DNA of 64,000 nucleotides from Ruania alkalisoli (GTDB lineage: Bacteria; Actinomycetota; Actinomycetes; Actinomycetales; Beutenbergiaceae): assembly GCF_014960965.1 (NCBI RefSeq), contig NZ_CP063169.1:4249581-4313580 (forward strand). Direction: 5' to 3'. The position numbers were made by a program, and so were the translations under genes. This document shows, in pieces, positions 1 to 7,938 of the stretch. The notes under the pieces are model-generated. The model had not been told where the DNA came from and did no database searches. It was given only the letters and a program-made list of their open reading frames with translations. Positions within the stretch are counted from its first letter, which is position 1. The number at the start of each line of letters is the position of its first letter.

Positions 1-594
1 CCCGCCACGGAAGGCGTAGCCATAGGTGTTGCTGGAGGGATCCTGGATCGCGCTCGCCTGCTCGAGCAGGTCCTCCCAGCTGGACGGCGGCCCGTCGAAG
101 CCCGCCTCGGCCACCAGGTCGGTCCGGTAGAAGAGGGAGAGGCCGTAGAAGCCGTACGGGAGGAAGTAGCTCTCGCCATCCCCCTCGGCCACGGCGCGGG
201 CGTTGTCGGTGAGGGCGTCCCACCCGTCCCAGGACTCCAGGTCACCGCTGAGGTCGTAGAGCCAGCCGTTGTTGGCGAACGGACCGACGGTGATGTCGCG
301 GACTTCCAGCACGTCCACACCGGAGCCGGACTGCAGCATCTGCTGGATGGTCTGGTCCGCCTGCTCGGTCGGGGGCGAGACCAGTTCGACCTCAACCCCG
401 GGGTTCTCCGCCTCGAAATCGTCGAGCAGGCCGCGGATCAGCGTGGTGCGATCCGGGTTGGTCAGGGATTCCACCATCTGGAGGGTCACGGTGCCTTCGG
501 AGTCTCCGGCATCACCGGAGTCACCCGAGCACGCCGCCAGGGCGATCATCGAAAGGCCAGCCGTCGCGGCGACGGCGGAACGTAGGTGTCTCAT
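1..594 (-). CDS. ABC transporter solute-binding lipoprotein, 3' end outside window
   Basis: Family 1 extracellular solute-binding protein, the ligand-capturing part of a carbohydrate ABC importer, anchored to the outer face of the membrane. The 198 visible codons begin with a lipoprotein signal peptide (basic start, hydrophobic stretch, lipobox ending at Cys22) followed by a Ser/Gly/Asp-rich linker and the typical N-lobe pattern (a DDFEAENPGV segment, later FYRTDLVAEAGF). The start ATG has a strong AAAGGAGAG site and overlaps the stop of the upstream aminotransferase gene as ATGA, so the two are translationally coupled. Permease genes are expected beyond the left edge. The ligand cannot be read from the sequence. 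Confidence 0.9.
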   Translation of the reverse strand, partial: MRHLRSAVAATAGLSMIALAACSGDSGDAGDSEGTVTLQMVESLTNPDRTTLIRGLLDDFEAENPGVEVELVSPPTEQADQTIQQMLQSGSGVDVLEVRDITVGPFANNGWLYDLSGDLESWDGWDALTDNARAVAEGDGESYFLPYGFYGLSLFYRTDLVAEAGFDGPPSSWEDLLEQASAIQDPSSNTYGYAFRGG

Positions 595-1889
595 GTGTTC
601 TCTCCTTTGAGGGGGGACGGGTAGCGAGAAGATGGTGCGTGAGGTGCGGAGCGGACCCGCCCAGGCGAGGCGGCCAGTCCGCTGGCTTCGAGCACGAGCG
701 GGATGGCCCGCTCGATGAACTGGTGGAAGTCGGACTCCTCGGTGTACAAGTGCGCCGAGAGGCGCAGGTAGGGCCGAGAGTCGAAGGTGGTGAACGCGGC
801 CTCCACGCCGGCGCGCTGGAACAGCACGTCACGCAGCCGGTCTGCGGCTTCGCGGCGGTCGGCGAGGGTGTCCGGTATCCGCACCAGACGCATCGACGGC
901 ACCTGCGCGGCACTGACGACCACCGGATCGGAGTCGAGGTAGGGCGCGATGGCCTCGCCGATGATCTCGGCGCCATGGTCGACGAGCTCGGCCATCGTCT
1001 CGCGGGCCGCCGACCAGCCGTACTCGCGCTCGATCCAGGAGATCGCGTGGGGTGCGGCGAGATAGCTGGTGGCGTCGATCGTGCCCTGCGTGTCGAAGCG
1101 TGCCGGGAACGGCTCCTCGGCGGCCCAGGAGTCGATGAGGGGCCAGAGGTCGTCACGGTCGGCTGCGGTGCTCACGAGCACGGCCGCACCTCGAGGCGCG
1201 CACGGCCACTTGTGCAGGTTGCCGAACCACCAGTCCGGCTCGCCGCACTGGGCCGGGGCATCGATCAGGCCGGGTGCGTGGGCACCATCGACGAGCACAC
1301 GAACGCCGGAGCGGCGCGCCTGCGCCGTGATCTGCTCCACCGGGAAGCGACGGGCAGTGGGTGAGGTGATCTGGTCGACCACGATCAGCCGCGTCCGGTC
1401 GGTGGTGGCTGCGGCGAACTGGGTGAGCACCTCGTCATCACTGGCGAGCAGGGGGATCGCGACCGTGCGCACGCGAGCACCGAAGCGCCGGGCGAGCCGG
1501 CGAGCACCCATCGTGATGGCGCCGTACCCGTGGTCGGTTACGAGAATCTCGTCACCGGCCGCCAGCTGCAGGCTGTTGTAGATCACCGTCGCGGCGGCGG
1601 AGGCATTGGGGACGAAGACCATGTCCTCGGCGCGAGCGCCGATGAACGGTGCGATCTCCCGGCGCGCCTGGGCCACCAGTGCGGGAACCTGCGGGAACCA
1701 CCCGACCGGGTTGCGATCGGCCTGGGCCCGGAGCCCGTCCTGGTGGCGCACCACCTCGATGGGGACGGCACCGAACGAGCCATGGTTGAGGTGCACGACA
1801 TCCGGGTCAAGCGGCCAGGCGTCCCGTGCCCGGTCGTATCCGCGCAGGCTCACACCTGTCACGGCGTCCCGACCGACCGTCTGCTGCAT
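591..1889 (-). CDS. Class V aminotransferase, isopenicillin-N-epimerase-like
   Basis: PLP-dependent fold-type I enzyme. The motif HLNHGSFG at residues 33-40 is typical of the isopenicillin N epimerase/cysteine desulfurase-like branch, and the PLP lysine is Lys227 in NLHKWPCAPRG. I start it at 1889 (432 aa) because GGAGAG lies 6 bases upstream; an in-frame ATG at 1913 would add 8 residues but has no ribosome site. The stop overlaps the next gene (ATGA), placing it first in a sugar-type ABC operon divergent from a GntR regulator. Such enzymes act on amino-bearing substrates as epimerases, aminotransferases or lyases, so the transported compound may be an amino sugar or amino-acid conjugate; that is inference. 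Confidence 0.85.
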   Translation of the reverse strand: MQQTVGRDAVTGVSLRGYDRARDAWPLDPDVVHLNHGSFGAVPIEVVRHQDGLRAQADRNPVGWFPQVPALVAQARREIAPFIGARAEDMVFVPNASAAATVIYNSLQLAAGDEILVTDHGYGAITMGARRLARRFGARVRTVAIPLLASDDEVLTQFAAATTDRTRLIVVDQITSPTARRFPVEQITAQARRSGVRVLVDGAHAPGLIDAPAQCGEPDWWFGNLHKWPCAPRGAAVLVSTAADRDDLWPLIDSWAAEEPFPARFDTQGTIDATSYLAAPHAISWIEREYGWSAARETMAELVDHGAEIIGEAIAPYLDSDPVVVSAAQVPSMRLVRIPDTLADRREAADRLRDVLFQRAGVEAAFTTFDSRPYLRLSAHLYTEESDFHQFIERAIPLVLEASGLAASPGRVRSAPHAPSSRYPSPLKGENT

Positions 1890-1914
1890 CACGTCTCTCC
1901 ACTCTGCACCCATG

Positions 1915-2019
1915 TTGTTCGATGACTTATCGTCATCTCGGGCTGTTGGCGCACCATGAGACCATCTTTCACGCTACTTGTCGAACAACTCGTGACGCTC
2001 TAGCGTGGTCCAGACCACG
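1915..2019. promoter_or_regulatory. Divergent control region of GntR regulator and aminotransferase operon
   Basis: Between the divergent starts lie nested inverted repeats: TTGTTCGA (1915-1922) with TCGAACAA (1981-1988); GATGAC-N5-GTCATC (1921-1937); and CGTGGTC-CA-GACCACG (2004-2019). The last contains TGGTnnnnACCA, resembling the GT...AC core bound by FadR-type GntR proteins, and overlaps a possible promoter for the regulator (TTGTCG 1979-1984, 16-bp gap, TAGCGT 2001-2006). Autorepression by the adjacent regulator is the simplest reading. Confidence 0.65.
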
Positions 2020-2030
2020 AAGGGGCAAGG

Positions 2031-2774
2031 ATGCGAGCACTTGAGACAGCACTGGACGGACTGCGTGCCCTGATCGCCGGAGGTGATCTACAGCCGCGGG
2101 ACCGGCTACCGAGCGAGTCGGAACTGTGCGAACGATTCGGGGTCTCGCGCGGTTCGTTGCGCGAAGCGATCCGCATGCTCTCGGCACTGGGCGTCCTGGA
2201 TACCCGGCACGGTTCCGGCACCTACGTCGGTGATCTGCGAGCGGCGCCGATCCTGGAGAACCTCTCCCTCACCGTGGGACTCCTGCCCCTGGACTCACTA
2301 CTGGAGCTGACCGAGTTGCGGCGCGCCCTGGAGTCACACGCAGCATCGCTGGCCGCGGCACGCATCGACGACGCCGATCTGGCGGCGCTCGACGCCCTGC
2401 TCACCGAGCTCGAGGTGACCACCGACGATACCGACCAGTCCCGACTCGATCATGAGTTCCACATGCGGATCGTCGAAGTCGGGGCCAACAGCGCCTTCGC
2501 GGCGATGGTTGCCGTGCTGCGTTCCCGCTCGCGCGCCTACCACTTGTTCAGCACCAACGACGGCGCCGCAGTCAAGGAACTCTCCGACGCCGGGCATCGC
2601 GCCATCTGGCACGCCCTGCAGACCAGGGATCCCATGGCCGCGGCCGCGGCCGCGGCCGCCCACGTCACCCAGACCGAGGTCTGGTTGCGCAAGCACCGCC
2701 CGCCGGCCGTGGTCGGCAGTCATGCGCATCCCGCCGGCCGGTCCGCAAGGGTCAGGTCAGCACCCGGCCGCTGA
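2031..2774 (+). CDS. FadR-family GntR transcriptional regulator
   Basis: 247 aa. The N-terminal winged helix-turn-helix (about residues 5-70, with LPSESELCERFGVSRGSLRE) is the GntR signature, and the C-terminal all-helical FCD ligand domain (about 90-220) contains the expected Asp/His positions in the DHEFHMRI segment. It is divergent from the aminotransferase/ABC operon and is probably its regulator, responding to a carboxylate or sugar acid as FadR-type proteins usually do. An eight-alanine run at about 204-211 comes from a GC-only codon stretch. Its 3' end overlaps the convergent SDR gene by 23 bp. Confidence 0.9.
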   Translation: MRALETALDGLRALIAGGDLQPRDRLPSESELCERFGVSRGSLREAIRMLSALGVLDTRHGSGTYVGDLRAAPILENLSLTVGLLPLDSLLELTELRRALESHAASLAAARIDDADLAALDALLTELEVTTDDTDQSRLDHEFHMRIVEVGANSAFAAMVAVLRSRSRAYHLFSTNDGAAVKELSDAGHRAIWHALQTRDPMAAAAAAAAHVTQTEVWLRKHRPPAVVGSHAHPAGRSARVRSAPGR

Positions 2775-3528
2775 TAGCAAGGAGCGCGCGCCGGGGCAGG
2801 AGCCTCGTCAGGGCCGCCGTGGCCGCGTTCGACCAGCCGGACACCACACTCGGGGGCCGCGAACCGGACTCAAGGGCCCGGAAGGTGCGGGAGACGACCT
2901 GGGCGGAGGACTGGAAGCGCCCGACGGCAGCGGACGCATCGCCGACCACGTCGAAGAACTCGGTGCGGGTGGCCCCCGGGCTGATCGCGAGCACCCGCGC
3001 ACCCGTGCCTCGGACCTCGTGTGCCACGGCCTCGGTGAAGTTGAGTACGAACGACTTGCTGGCACCATAGGCGGCCATCGTCGGGCACGGCTGGAATGCG
3101 GCGGTACTGGCCACATTCACCAGCAGACCATCGGCCGCGAGGATGTCGGGGAGGAACTCCCGGGTCATGGCCACGACGGCGCCCACGTTGAGGCGCACCA
3201 TCTCGTCGAGGCGGGCGGGGTCCGCCTCGACCAAGGCCCCTTTGAGTCCGAAGCCGGCATTGTTGACCAGACCTCCGATCCGTACCTCGCGCTCCCGCAC
3301 CTGCTGGCGCAGGGCCCGGGCGGCCCCATCCACCGCCAGGTCGGCACCGATCGGGTACGCACACACGCCGTACTCACGCCGGAGGCAATCAGAGAGCTCC
3401 TGCAGGCGTTCCGCACGGCGGGCCACAAGCACGAGGTCATGTCCACGGCGCGCGAACTGTGTGGCGAACTCCGCGCCGAGGCCCGAGCTTGCGCCGGTGA
3501 TGAGGACGGATGCATCGGTGAGGGTCAT
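2752..3528 (-). CDS. Short-chain dehydrogenase/reductase
   Basis: 258 aa classical SDR: dinucleotide-binding TGASSGLG (11-18), NNAG (89-92), catalytic Ser141, Tyr154 and Lys158. Arg residues after the second beta strand (VARRAE) favour NADP(H). An upstream ATG at 3564 is rejected because it lies inside the operator. The ATG at 3528 sits 7 bases after a -10 (TACATT 3536-3541), which is 17 bp from a perfect TTGACA (minus strand, 3559-3564), so the mRNA is probably leaderless. Divergent from a TetR-type gene with a shared operator; likely substrates are ketones or aldehydes, unidentified. Confidence 0.92.
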   Translation of the reverse strand: MTLTDASVLITGASSGLGAEFATQFARRGHDLVLVARRAERLQELSDCLRREYGVCAYPIGADLAVDGAARALRQQVREREVRIGGLVNNAGFGLKGALVEADPARLDEMVRLNVGAVVAMTREFLPDILAADGLLVNVASTAAFQPCPTMAAYGASKSFVLNFTEAVAHEVRGTGARVLAISPGATRTEFFDVVGDASAAVGRFQSSAQVVSRTFRALESGSRPPSVVSGWSNAATAALTRLLPRRALLAISGRVLT

Positions 3529-3535
3529 AGCACGC

Positions 3536-3574
3536 AATGTAGACAATGACAGCATTGTTGTCAATGTCTACATT
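3536..3574. promoter_or_regulatory. TetR-type operator overlapping divergent promoters
   Basis: A 39-bp inverted repeat with 16-bp arms: AATGTAGACAATGACA (3536-3551) and TGTCAATGTCTACATT (3559-3574), one mismatch, 7-bp centre. On the minus strand it contains the complete SDR promoter TTGACA-N17-TACATT; on the plus strand TTGTTG (3555-3560) lies 18 bp before TAGGAT (3579-3584) ahead of the regulator. A repressor bound here would block both promoters. Confidence 0.85.
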
Positions 3575-3590
3575 GGGCTAGGATGGAGCG

Positions 3591-4199
3591 ATGACAGCGC
3601 GCCCGTACCACCATGGCGGTCTGCGCGAGGCGCTGCTGGAAGGCGCCGTACGGGAGATCGAGGTCCGCGGCGTCGACGGACTCTCCGTGCGCGGCCTCGC
3701 ACGCGATCTAGGTGTCAGCCACGGCGCTTCGGCACGGCACTTCCGGGACCGGGCTGCACTGCTGGACGCCGTCGCGGTCGAGGGCTTCGGACAGTTGCTG
3801 GAAGCAATGCGGGCGGGCGGCAGCGACGAACTGCTCACCGCCGCCCACGGATACGTCCGGTTCGCCGTCGACCATCCGCGCTTGCTCGCGGCCACCTTCG
3901 CCGCGAAGCGCGCCCAGACACCGAGTGAGGAGCTGCTTGCGGCCGGGGAGCGCGCCTACGACTTTGTCGTCGAGCTGCTCGTCCGCGGACAGGGCGAGGG
4001 CCGCGTCCGGCCCGGCGATCCGCGTGCACAGGCCCGCGTGACATTCGCGGCGGTCCACGGTGTCGCGATGCTCGCGGTCGACGATCTGCTCGACGGCGCA
4101 CCCTGGGAGCAGGCCACCGATGAGATTATCGAGTTGCTCAGCGCGGGCCTGGGATCGCCGTCGCAAGCAACCACGGTCCCATCGACCACGCGAGACTAG
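3591..4199 (+). CDS. TetR-family transcriptional regulator
   Basis: 202 aa. N-terminal HTH at about 12-58 (HHGGLREALLEGAV, then LARDLGVSHGASARHFRDR), followed by an all-helical ligand domain with a TetR_C-like shape. The ATG is 6 bases after TAGGAT, so it is probably leaderless. It faces the SDR gene across a long palindrome and is followed after 4 bp by a CPBP membrane protein gene, so it probably controls all three. In established TetR systems with this layout the ligand is often the substrate of the divergent enzyme; that is inference here. Confidence 0.92.
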   Translation: MTARPYHHGGLREALLEGAVREIEVRGVDGLSVRGLARDLGVSHGASARHFRDRAALLDAVAVEGFGQLLEAMRAGGSDELLTAAHGYVRFAVDHPRLLAATFAAKRAQTPSEELLAAGERAYDFVVELLVRGQGEGRVRPGDPRAQARVTFAAVHGVAMLAVDDLLDGAPWEQATDEIIELLSAGLGSPSQATTVPSTTRD

Positions 4200-4203
4200 G
4201 AGC

Positions 4204-5025
4204 ATGGACAGCGCTCGGGCCGCCTCACACCGCCCCGCCACTGCACCGCCCACCGTGCGCGCCCGCTCCCGGCGCCTGACCGCGGAGATCTGGATCGTCC
4301 TCGGCCTGAGCCTGGGCAAATCAGCCGTGTACGCCATCGTGGCGATCATCGCGGCCCTCACCCGCGGGCCGCTCGGCGAGCAGACCACCGCACTGAACAC
4401 CTCTCAGTCGCCGCGCCCGTACCTCGACCTCACCTACCAAGTGCTCTCCGTGGCCTTCGCGCTCGTGCCGGTCGCCCTTGTGCTCTACCTGCTCAGTGAA
4501 TCCGGCCGTAGCGCCTTCCGGCGGATCGGCCTGGACCTGCGCCGTCCGGTCCGCGATCTCGGCTGGGGGCTCGCACTCGGCGCCCTCATCGGGATCCCCG
4601 GACTCGGGCTCTACCTGGCCGGCCGCGCCCTTGGTATCACGGTGGCGGTGCAGGCTTCCGGGCTGGACCCGTACTGGTGGACGGTGCCCGTGCTCCTGCT
4701 CGCGGCGCTGAAGAACGCGCTGGTGGAGGAGGTGATCGTCGTGGGGTACCTGATCGAGCGCCTGGGTGAGAAGCGCTGGGGGCTGCCGGCGATCGTCGCC
4801 ACCTCGGCCCTGCTGCGCGGCGCGTATCACCTGTACCAGGGGTGGGGACCGTTCGCGGCGAACGCGATCATGGGCGTCACCTTCGCCCTGTTCTACCTCT
4901 CCCGGTTCGGCCGACGGCGGGTGATGCCTCTCGTGGTCGCCCACACCGTGCTCGATGTGGTCGCCTTCGTGGGCTACCAGTACCTGCCCGAGGCCTGGCT
5001 CGCGGCGCTTGGCGTGGACGTCTGA
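4204..5025 (+). CDS. CPBP-family intramembrane protease-like protein
   Basis: 273 aa with about seven hydrophobic segments. The CPBP (Abi) motifs are visible: Glu175-Glu176 in VEEVIVVGYL, His209 in RGAYHLYQGWG, and His247 in VVAHTVLDV, together resembling the active site of Rce1-type intramembrane glutamic proteases. The usual Arg of EExxxR is replaced by a hydrophobic residue. The gene follows the TetR gene after 4 bp and is probably cotranscribed. Its start has AGGAG unusually close to the ATG. Bacterial members are implicated in self-immunity or maturation of secreted peptides, but no peptide gene is seen nearby. Confidence 0.85.
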   Translation: MDSARAASHRPATAPPTVRARSRRLTAEIWIVLGLSLGKSAVYAIVAIIAALTRGPLGEQTTALNTSQSPRPYLDLTYQVLSVAFALVPVALVLYLLSESGRSAFRRIGLDLRRPVRDLGWGLALGALIGIPGLGLYLAGRALGITVAVQASGLDPYWWTVPVLLLAALKNALVEEVIVVGYLIERLGEKRWGLPAIVATSALLRGAYHLYQGWGPFAANAIMGVTFALFYLSRFGRRRVMPLVVAHTVLDVVAFVGYQYLPEAWLAALGVDV

Positions 5026-5061
5026 GGGTCGCCGGCCCTCTGACCCACCTATACACGCCAC

Positions 5062-5083
5062 CGGCGGTGGTTCTCCACCGCCG
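5062..5083 (+). terminator. Hairpin after CPBP gene
   Basis: Perfect 9-bp stem CGGCGGTGG / CCACCGCCG with a TTCT loop, 37 bp after the CPBP stop. No T-run follows, so it is a possible intrinsic terminator or RNA-end stabiliser. Confidence 0.6.
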
Positions 5084-5194
5084 ATGCTGTATCAGCCGCC
5101 GGAGCGTGAACGGTGAGGCCCGTCACACGCGAAGGCCTGCACGAACCCGGAAATGACCAGGGTTGCCGAGCGCACCTCGCCTACCATCGGGAGC

Positions 5195-7876
5195 ATGGCC
5201 GTCGAGAACCCGCAGACGCCGGAGCCGCCGCGCGGTCCGGTGCAGACGGTCTCTCTCGTGGATCTGCCGGTCGCCAGGGTGCGACGCCCGATCGACCTGG
5301 TGCTGATGCTGGTGACCCTCACCGCGGTGGTCGCGGTGCTCGCGCTGTCGGTCTACGCCTACCGCACGACCACCGGCGTCACTGCCGATGTCCGTTCGGT
5401 GTTCTCCGAGGTGATCCGCAACATCCTGCTGGTGCCGGTCAACGCGATCGAGGGTTTCCTCACCCTCATCCTGCCGGTGGTGGTGATCGTCGATCAGCTC
5501 GTACGCCGCCAGCCGCGCAACATCCTGGACGCCCTCGGCGCTGCGTTCACGGCCGTCCTCGTGACGGCGGGGGTCGCCTGGCTGCTGGAAAGTTACGCCC
5601 CGATCGAGGTGCTCCGGGCGTTGCGCATCCTCGCCGATGAGGGCTGGGTGATGACGGTGACACCGATGGTGGCGGGGCTGGCCGCGTTCCTCACCGCTAT
5701 CGGTACCCGCTCACGACGGCGCCTGGTGGCGATCTCGTGGAACCTGCTGTGGATCGTGTTGGTCGTCTCCGTGATCTCCGGTGACGCCACGCTCGTCGGT
5801 GCGCTGGTCTCGGTACTGATGGGGCGCGCCGTCGGGCTGGGGATGCGGTACGCCTCGGGCGTGCGGTCGGAGCGTGCCCACGGTCAGGTACTGGTAGACG
5901 GTGTGCGCCGGGCCGGGGTGGACGCCGTCAGCGTGATCCGGATCGGGGACTCCAAGGACGTCAGCCGGATGCCACGGGAGACCATCGCCGTCTCCGGCCC
6001 CATCGGCTACGTCCCCGGCCGCGCGGGCCGCACCGCAGCACGTGCCACGACCTCCCCGACCGGCAGTGGCAACCGGGCCGGGATCAGTGACGATGCCGGC
6101 GGTGGGCTCGCCGTCGGCGCCCCGGAGGCCACCACCGCTGGGCCCGCGGGCCAGCACGAGCCGCCTGCCGACCATGTGCAGGACTCGGCCACGGTCGCCA
6201 CCGAACGCGAGGGTGCCAACCGCGTCTACGCCGTCACCGATGCTGACGGGGTGCGCTGGGATGCGGTGGTGCTCGACTCCGACAGGCAGGTGATCGGCTG
6301 GCTCAACGCCGTCATCTCGACGTTGGCACGCCGGGGCCTGGACCGGCGGGCCACAGTCTCGCTGCGGCAGGCAGCCGAACGCGCCTCGCTGATGTACTAC
6401 GCGGCCGCGGCCGCCGGGGTGAACTGCCCCCGTCTGCAGGGTATTGCCGAGGCGGGCGACTCCGTCCTCCTCCTGGGTGAACATGTTCCCGGTGCACGTC
6501 AGCTCAGCGACGTGGCCGTCGACGTGGTGACCGACGACGTGATGTTGGCAGCGTGGGAGCAGATCACCAAGGCTCACCAGGCGGGACTGGCCCACCGGAA
6601 TATCTCCGCGGACACGGTGCACGTGGTCACCAGCGGTGAACGGGCAGGCCAGGTCTGGTTGAACGGCTGGGAGGAGGGCGAGATCGCCTCCGGCTCTCTG
6701 GCACGGCGCGTCGATCTCATGCAGCTGCTGACGCTGTTCGCGCTCCGCGTCGGTGCCCACCGCGCGGTGGCTGCCGCATCCCGGGTGCTGTCGATCAACC
6801 GGCTCGCCGAGATCGCCCCGCTGTTGCAGCCGATCGCCCTGCCCGCACAGACCCGCGCCGAAGCTCGCCGGCAGAAGGAGCAGATGGCCGAGCTGCGTGC
6901 GCACCTGGTGGAGTTCATCCCGACGGCCGAAGAAGTGCAGCCGATCCAGATCGCGCGCTTCACCGCCAAGACGGCGATCACGCTCACGATCGCGGTCGTG
7001 GCCGGCTGGGTGGTGCTGACCACCCTCAACTTCGAGCAGCTCACCGACGTCATGGCCGATGCGAACCCGGCCTGGATGGTGGTGGCGTTCGGTATGGGCC
7101 TGCTGACCTACCTCGGCTCGGCGATGGGCCTGGTGGCACTCTCCCCGGAGCGGCTCGGCCTGTGGCGCACGATCTTGGTGCAGGTCGCCGCTTCAGTCGT
7201 CACTCTCGTGGCACCAGCGGGCGTCGGCCCGGCCGCCCTGAACCTGCGCTTCATGCAACGGCGCGGACTCGCCACCCCGATGGCGCTGGCCACTGTGGCA
7301 CTCCTCCAGCTCTCACAGTTCGTCACCACGGTGCTGCTCCTGCTCGCCATCGCCCTGCTCACCGGCAGCTCCAGCGCCCTGCAGCAGCTTCCCTCCGGCG
7401 CCGTCCTCGTGGTGCTGGGAGTGCTGCTGGTGCTCGGGGGTGCCGTGTTCGCGATCGGCTCTCTGCGCCGCTGGGTCATCGCCAAGACGAAGCCGACGCT
7501 GCAGCAGGTCTGGCCCCGGCTGGTGTGGGTGATCGGCCAGCCGCACCGGCTGCTGATGGCGATCGGTGGCAACCTCATCATGACCCTTGGCTTCCTCGCG
7601 GCCTTCGCAGCCTCGCTCGCGGCGTTCGGCCAGTCCTTGCCGCTGACCTCGCTGGCGATCGTCTTCCTCACCGGCACCGCTGTCGGTTCGGCCATCCCCA
7701 CGCCGGGCGGCATCGGGACGGTCGAGCTCGCCCTCTCCACCGGCCTGACGACGGCCGGGATCGCCGCCGCGGCCGCTGCATCTGCCGCCGTGCTGTTCCG
7801 GGTGCTGACGTTCTGGATCCGCGCTCCGCTCGGGTGGTGGGCACTGCGCTACATGCAACGGCGCAACCTGCTGTGA
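5195..7876 (+). CDS. Flippase-like membrane protein with embedded pseudokinase
   Basis: 893 aa. N-terminal block of about five membrane helices (roughly 35-210), a soluble middle (about 240-590), then an eight-helix C-terminal block (about 590-890) of the UPF0104/lysylphosphatidylglycerol-synthase transmembrane type, with VGSAIPTPGGIGTVE typical of that family. The soluble part has kinase-like order (NRVYAVTD...LRQAAERASLMYYAA...) but lacks catalytic residues: HRD reads HRN (467-469), the DFG position reads NGW (490-492), and no VAIK lysine is visible. Start 5195 is chosen because TACCAT ends 7 bases before it; an in-frame ATG exists at 5153. A PP2C phosphatase gene follows. Role in lipid translocation or envelope signalling is inferred. 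Confidence 0.82.
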   Translation: MAVENPQTPEPPRGPVQTVSLVDLPVARVRRPIDLVLMLVTLTAVVAVLALSVYAYRTTTGVTADVRSVFSEVIRNILLVPVNAIEGFLTLILPVVVIVDQLVRRQPRNILDALGAAFTAVLVTAGVAWLLESYAPIEVLRALRILADEGWVMTVTPMVAGLAAFLTAIGTRSRRRLVAISWNLLWIVLVVSVISGDATLVGALVSVLMGRAVGLGMRYASGVRSERAHGQVLVDGVRRAGVDAVSVIRIGDSKDVSRMPRETIAVSGPIGYVPGRAGRTAARATTSPTGSGNRAGISDDAGGGLAVGAPEATTAGPAGQHEPPADHVQDSATVATEREGANRVYAVTDADGVRWDAVVLDSDRQVIGWLNAVISTLARRGLDRRATVSLRQAAERASLMYYAAAAAGVNCPRLQGIAEAGDSVLLLGEHVPGARQLSDVAVDVVTDDVMLAAWEQITKAHQAGLAHRNISADTVHVVTSGERAGQVWLNGWEEGEIASGSLARRVDLMQLLTLFALRVGAHRAVAAASRVLSINRLAEIAPLLQPIALPAQTRAEARRQKEQMAELRAHLVEFIPTAEEVQPIQIARFTAKTAITLTIAVVAGWVVLTTLNFEQLTDVMADANPAWMVVAFGMGLLTYLGSAMGLVALSPERLGLWRTILVQVAASVVTLVAPAGVGPAALNLRFMQRRGLATPMALATVALLQLSQFVTTVLLLLAIALLTGSSSALQQLPSGAVLVVLGVLLVLGGAVFAIGSLRRWVIAKTKPTLQQVWPRLVWVIGQPHRLLMAIGGNLIMTLGFLAAFAASLAAFGQSLPLTSLAIVFLTGTAVGSAIPTPGGIGTVELALSTGLTTAGIAAAAAASAAVLFRVLTFWIRAPLGWWALRYMQRRNLL

Positions 7877-7938
7877 CAGGTAGGGTGGGTGACAACGGAT
7901 CAGTATCCTGGGGCACCAGATCTCGAAGGCGGTGAAGG

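Noticed and set aside
1890-1913. Upstream ATG of the class V aminotransferase at 1913
   Set aside because: No ribosome site, and it lies next to the operator palindromes; GGAGAG points to 1889.
3529-3564. Upstream ATG of the SDR gene at 3564
   Set aside because: It falls inside the operator and upstream of the mapped -10 sequence, so it would not be transcribed.
4321-5061. 246-codon open frame on the minus strand
   Set aside because: Antisense to the CPBP gene, whose membrane helices and active-site motifs are clear.
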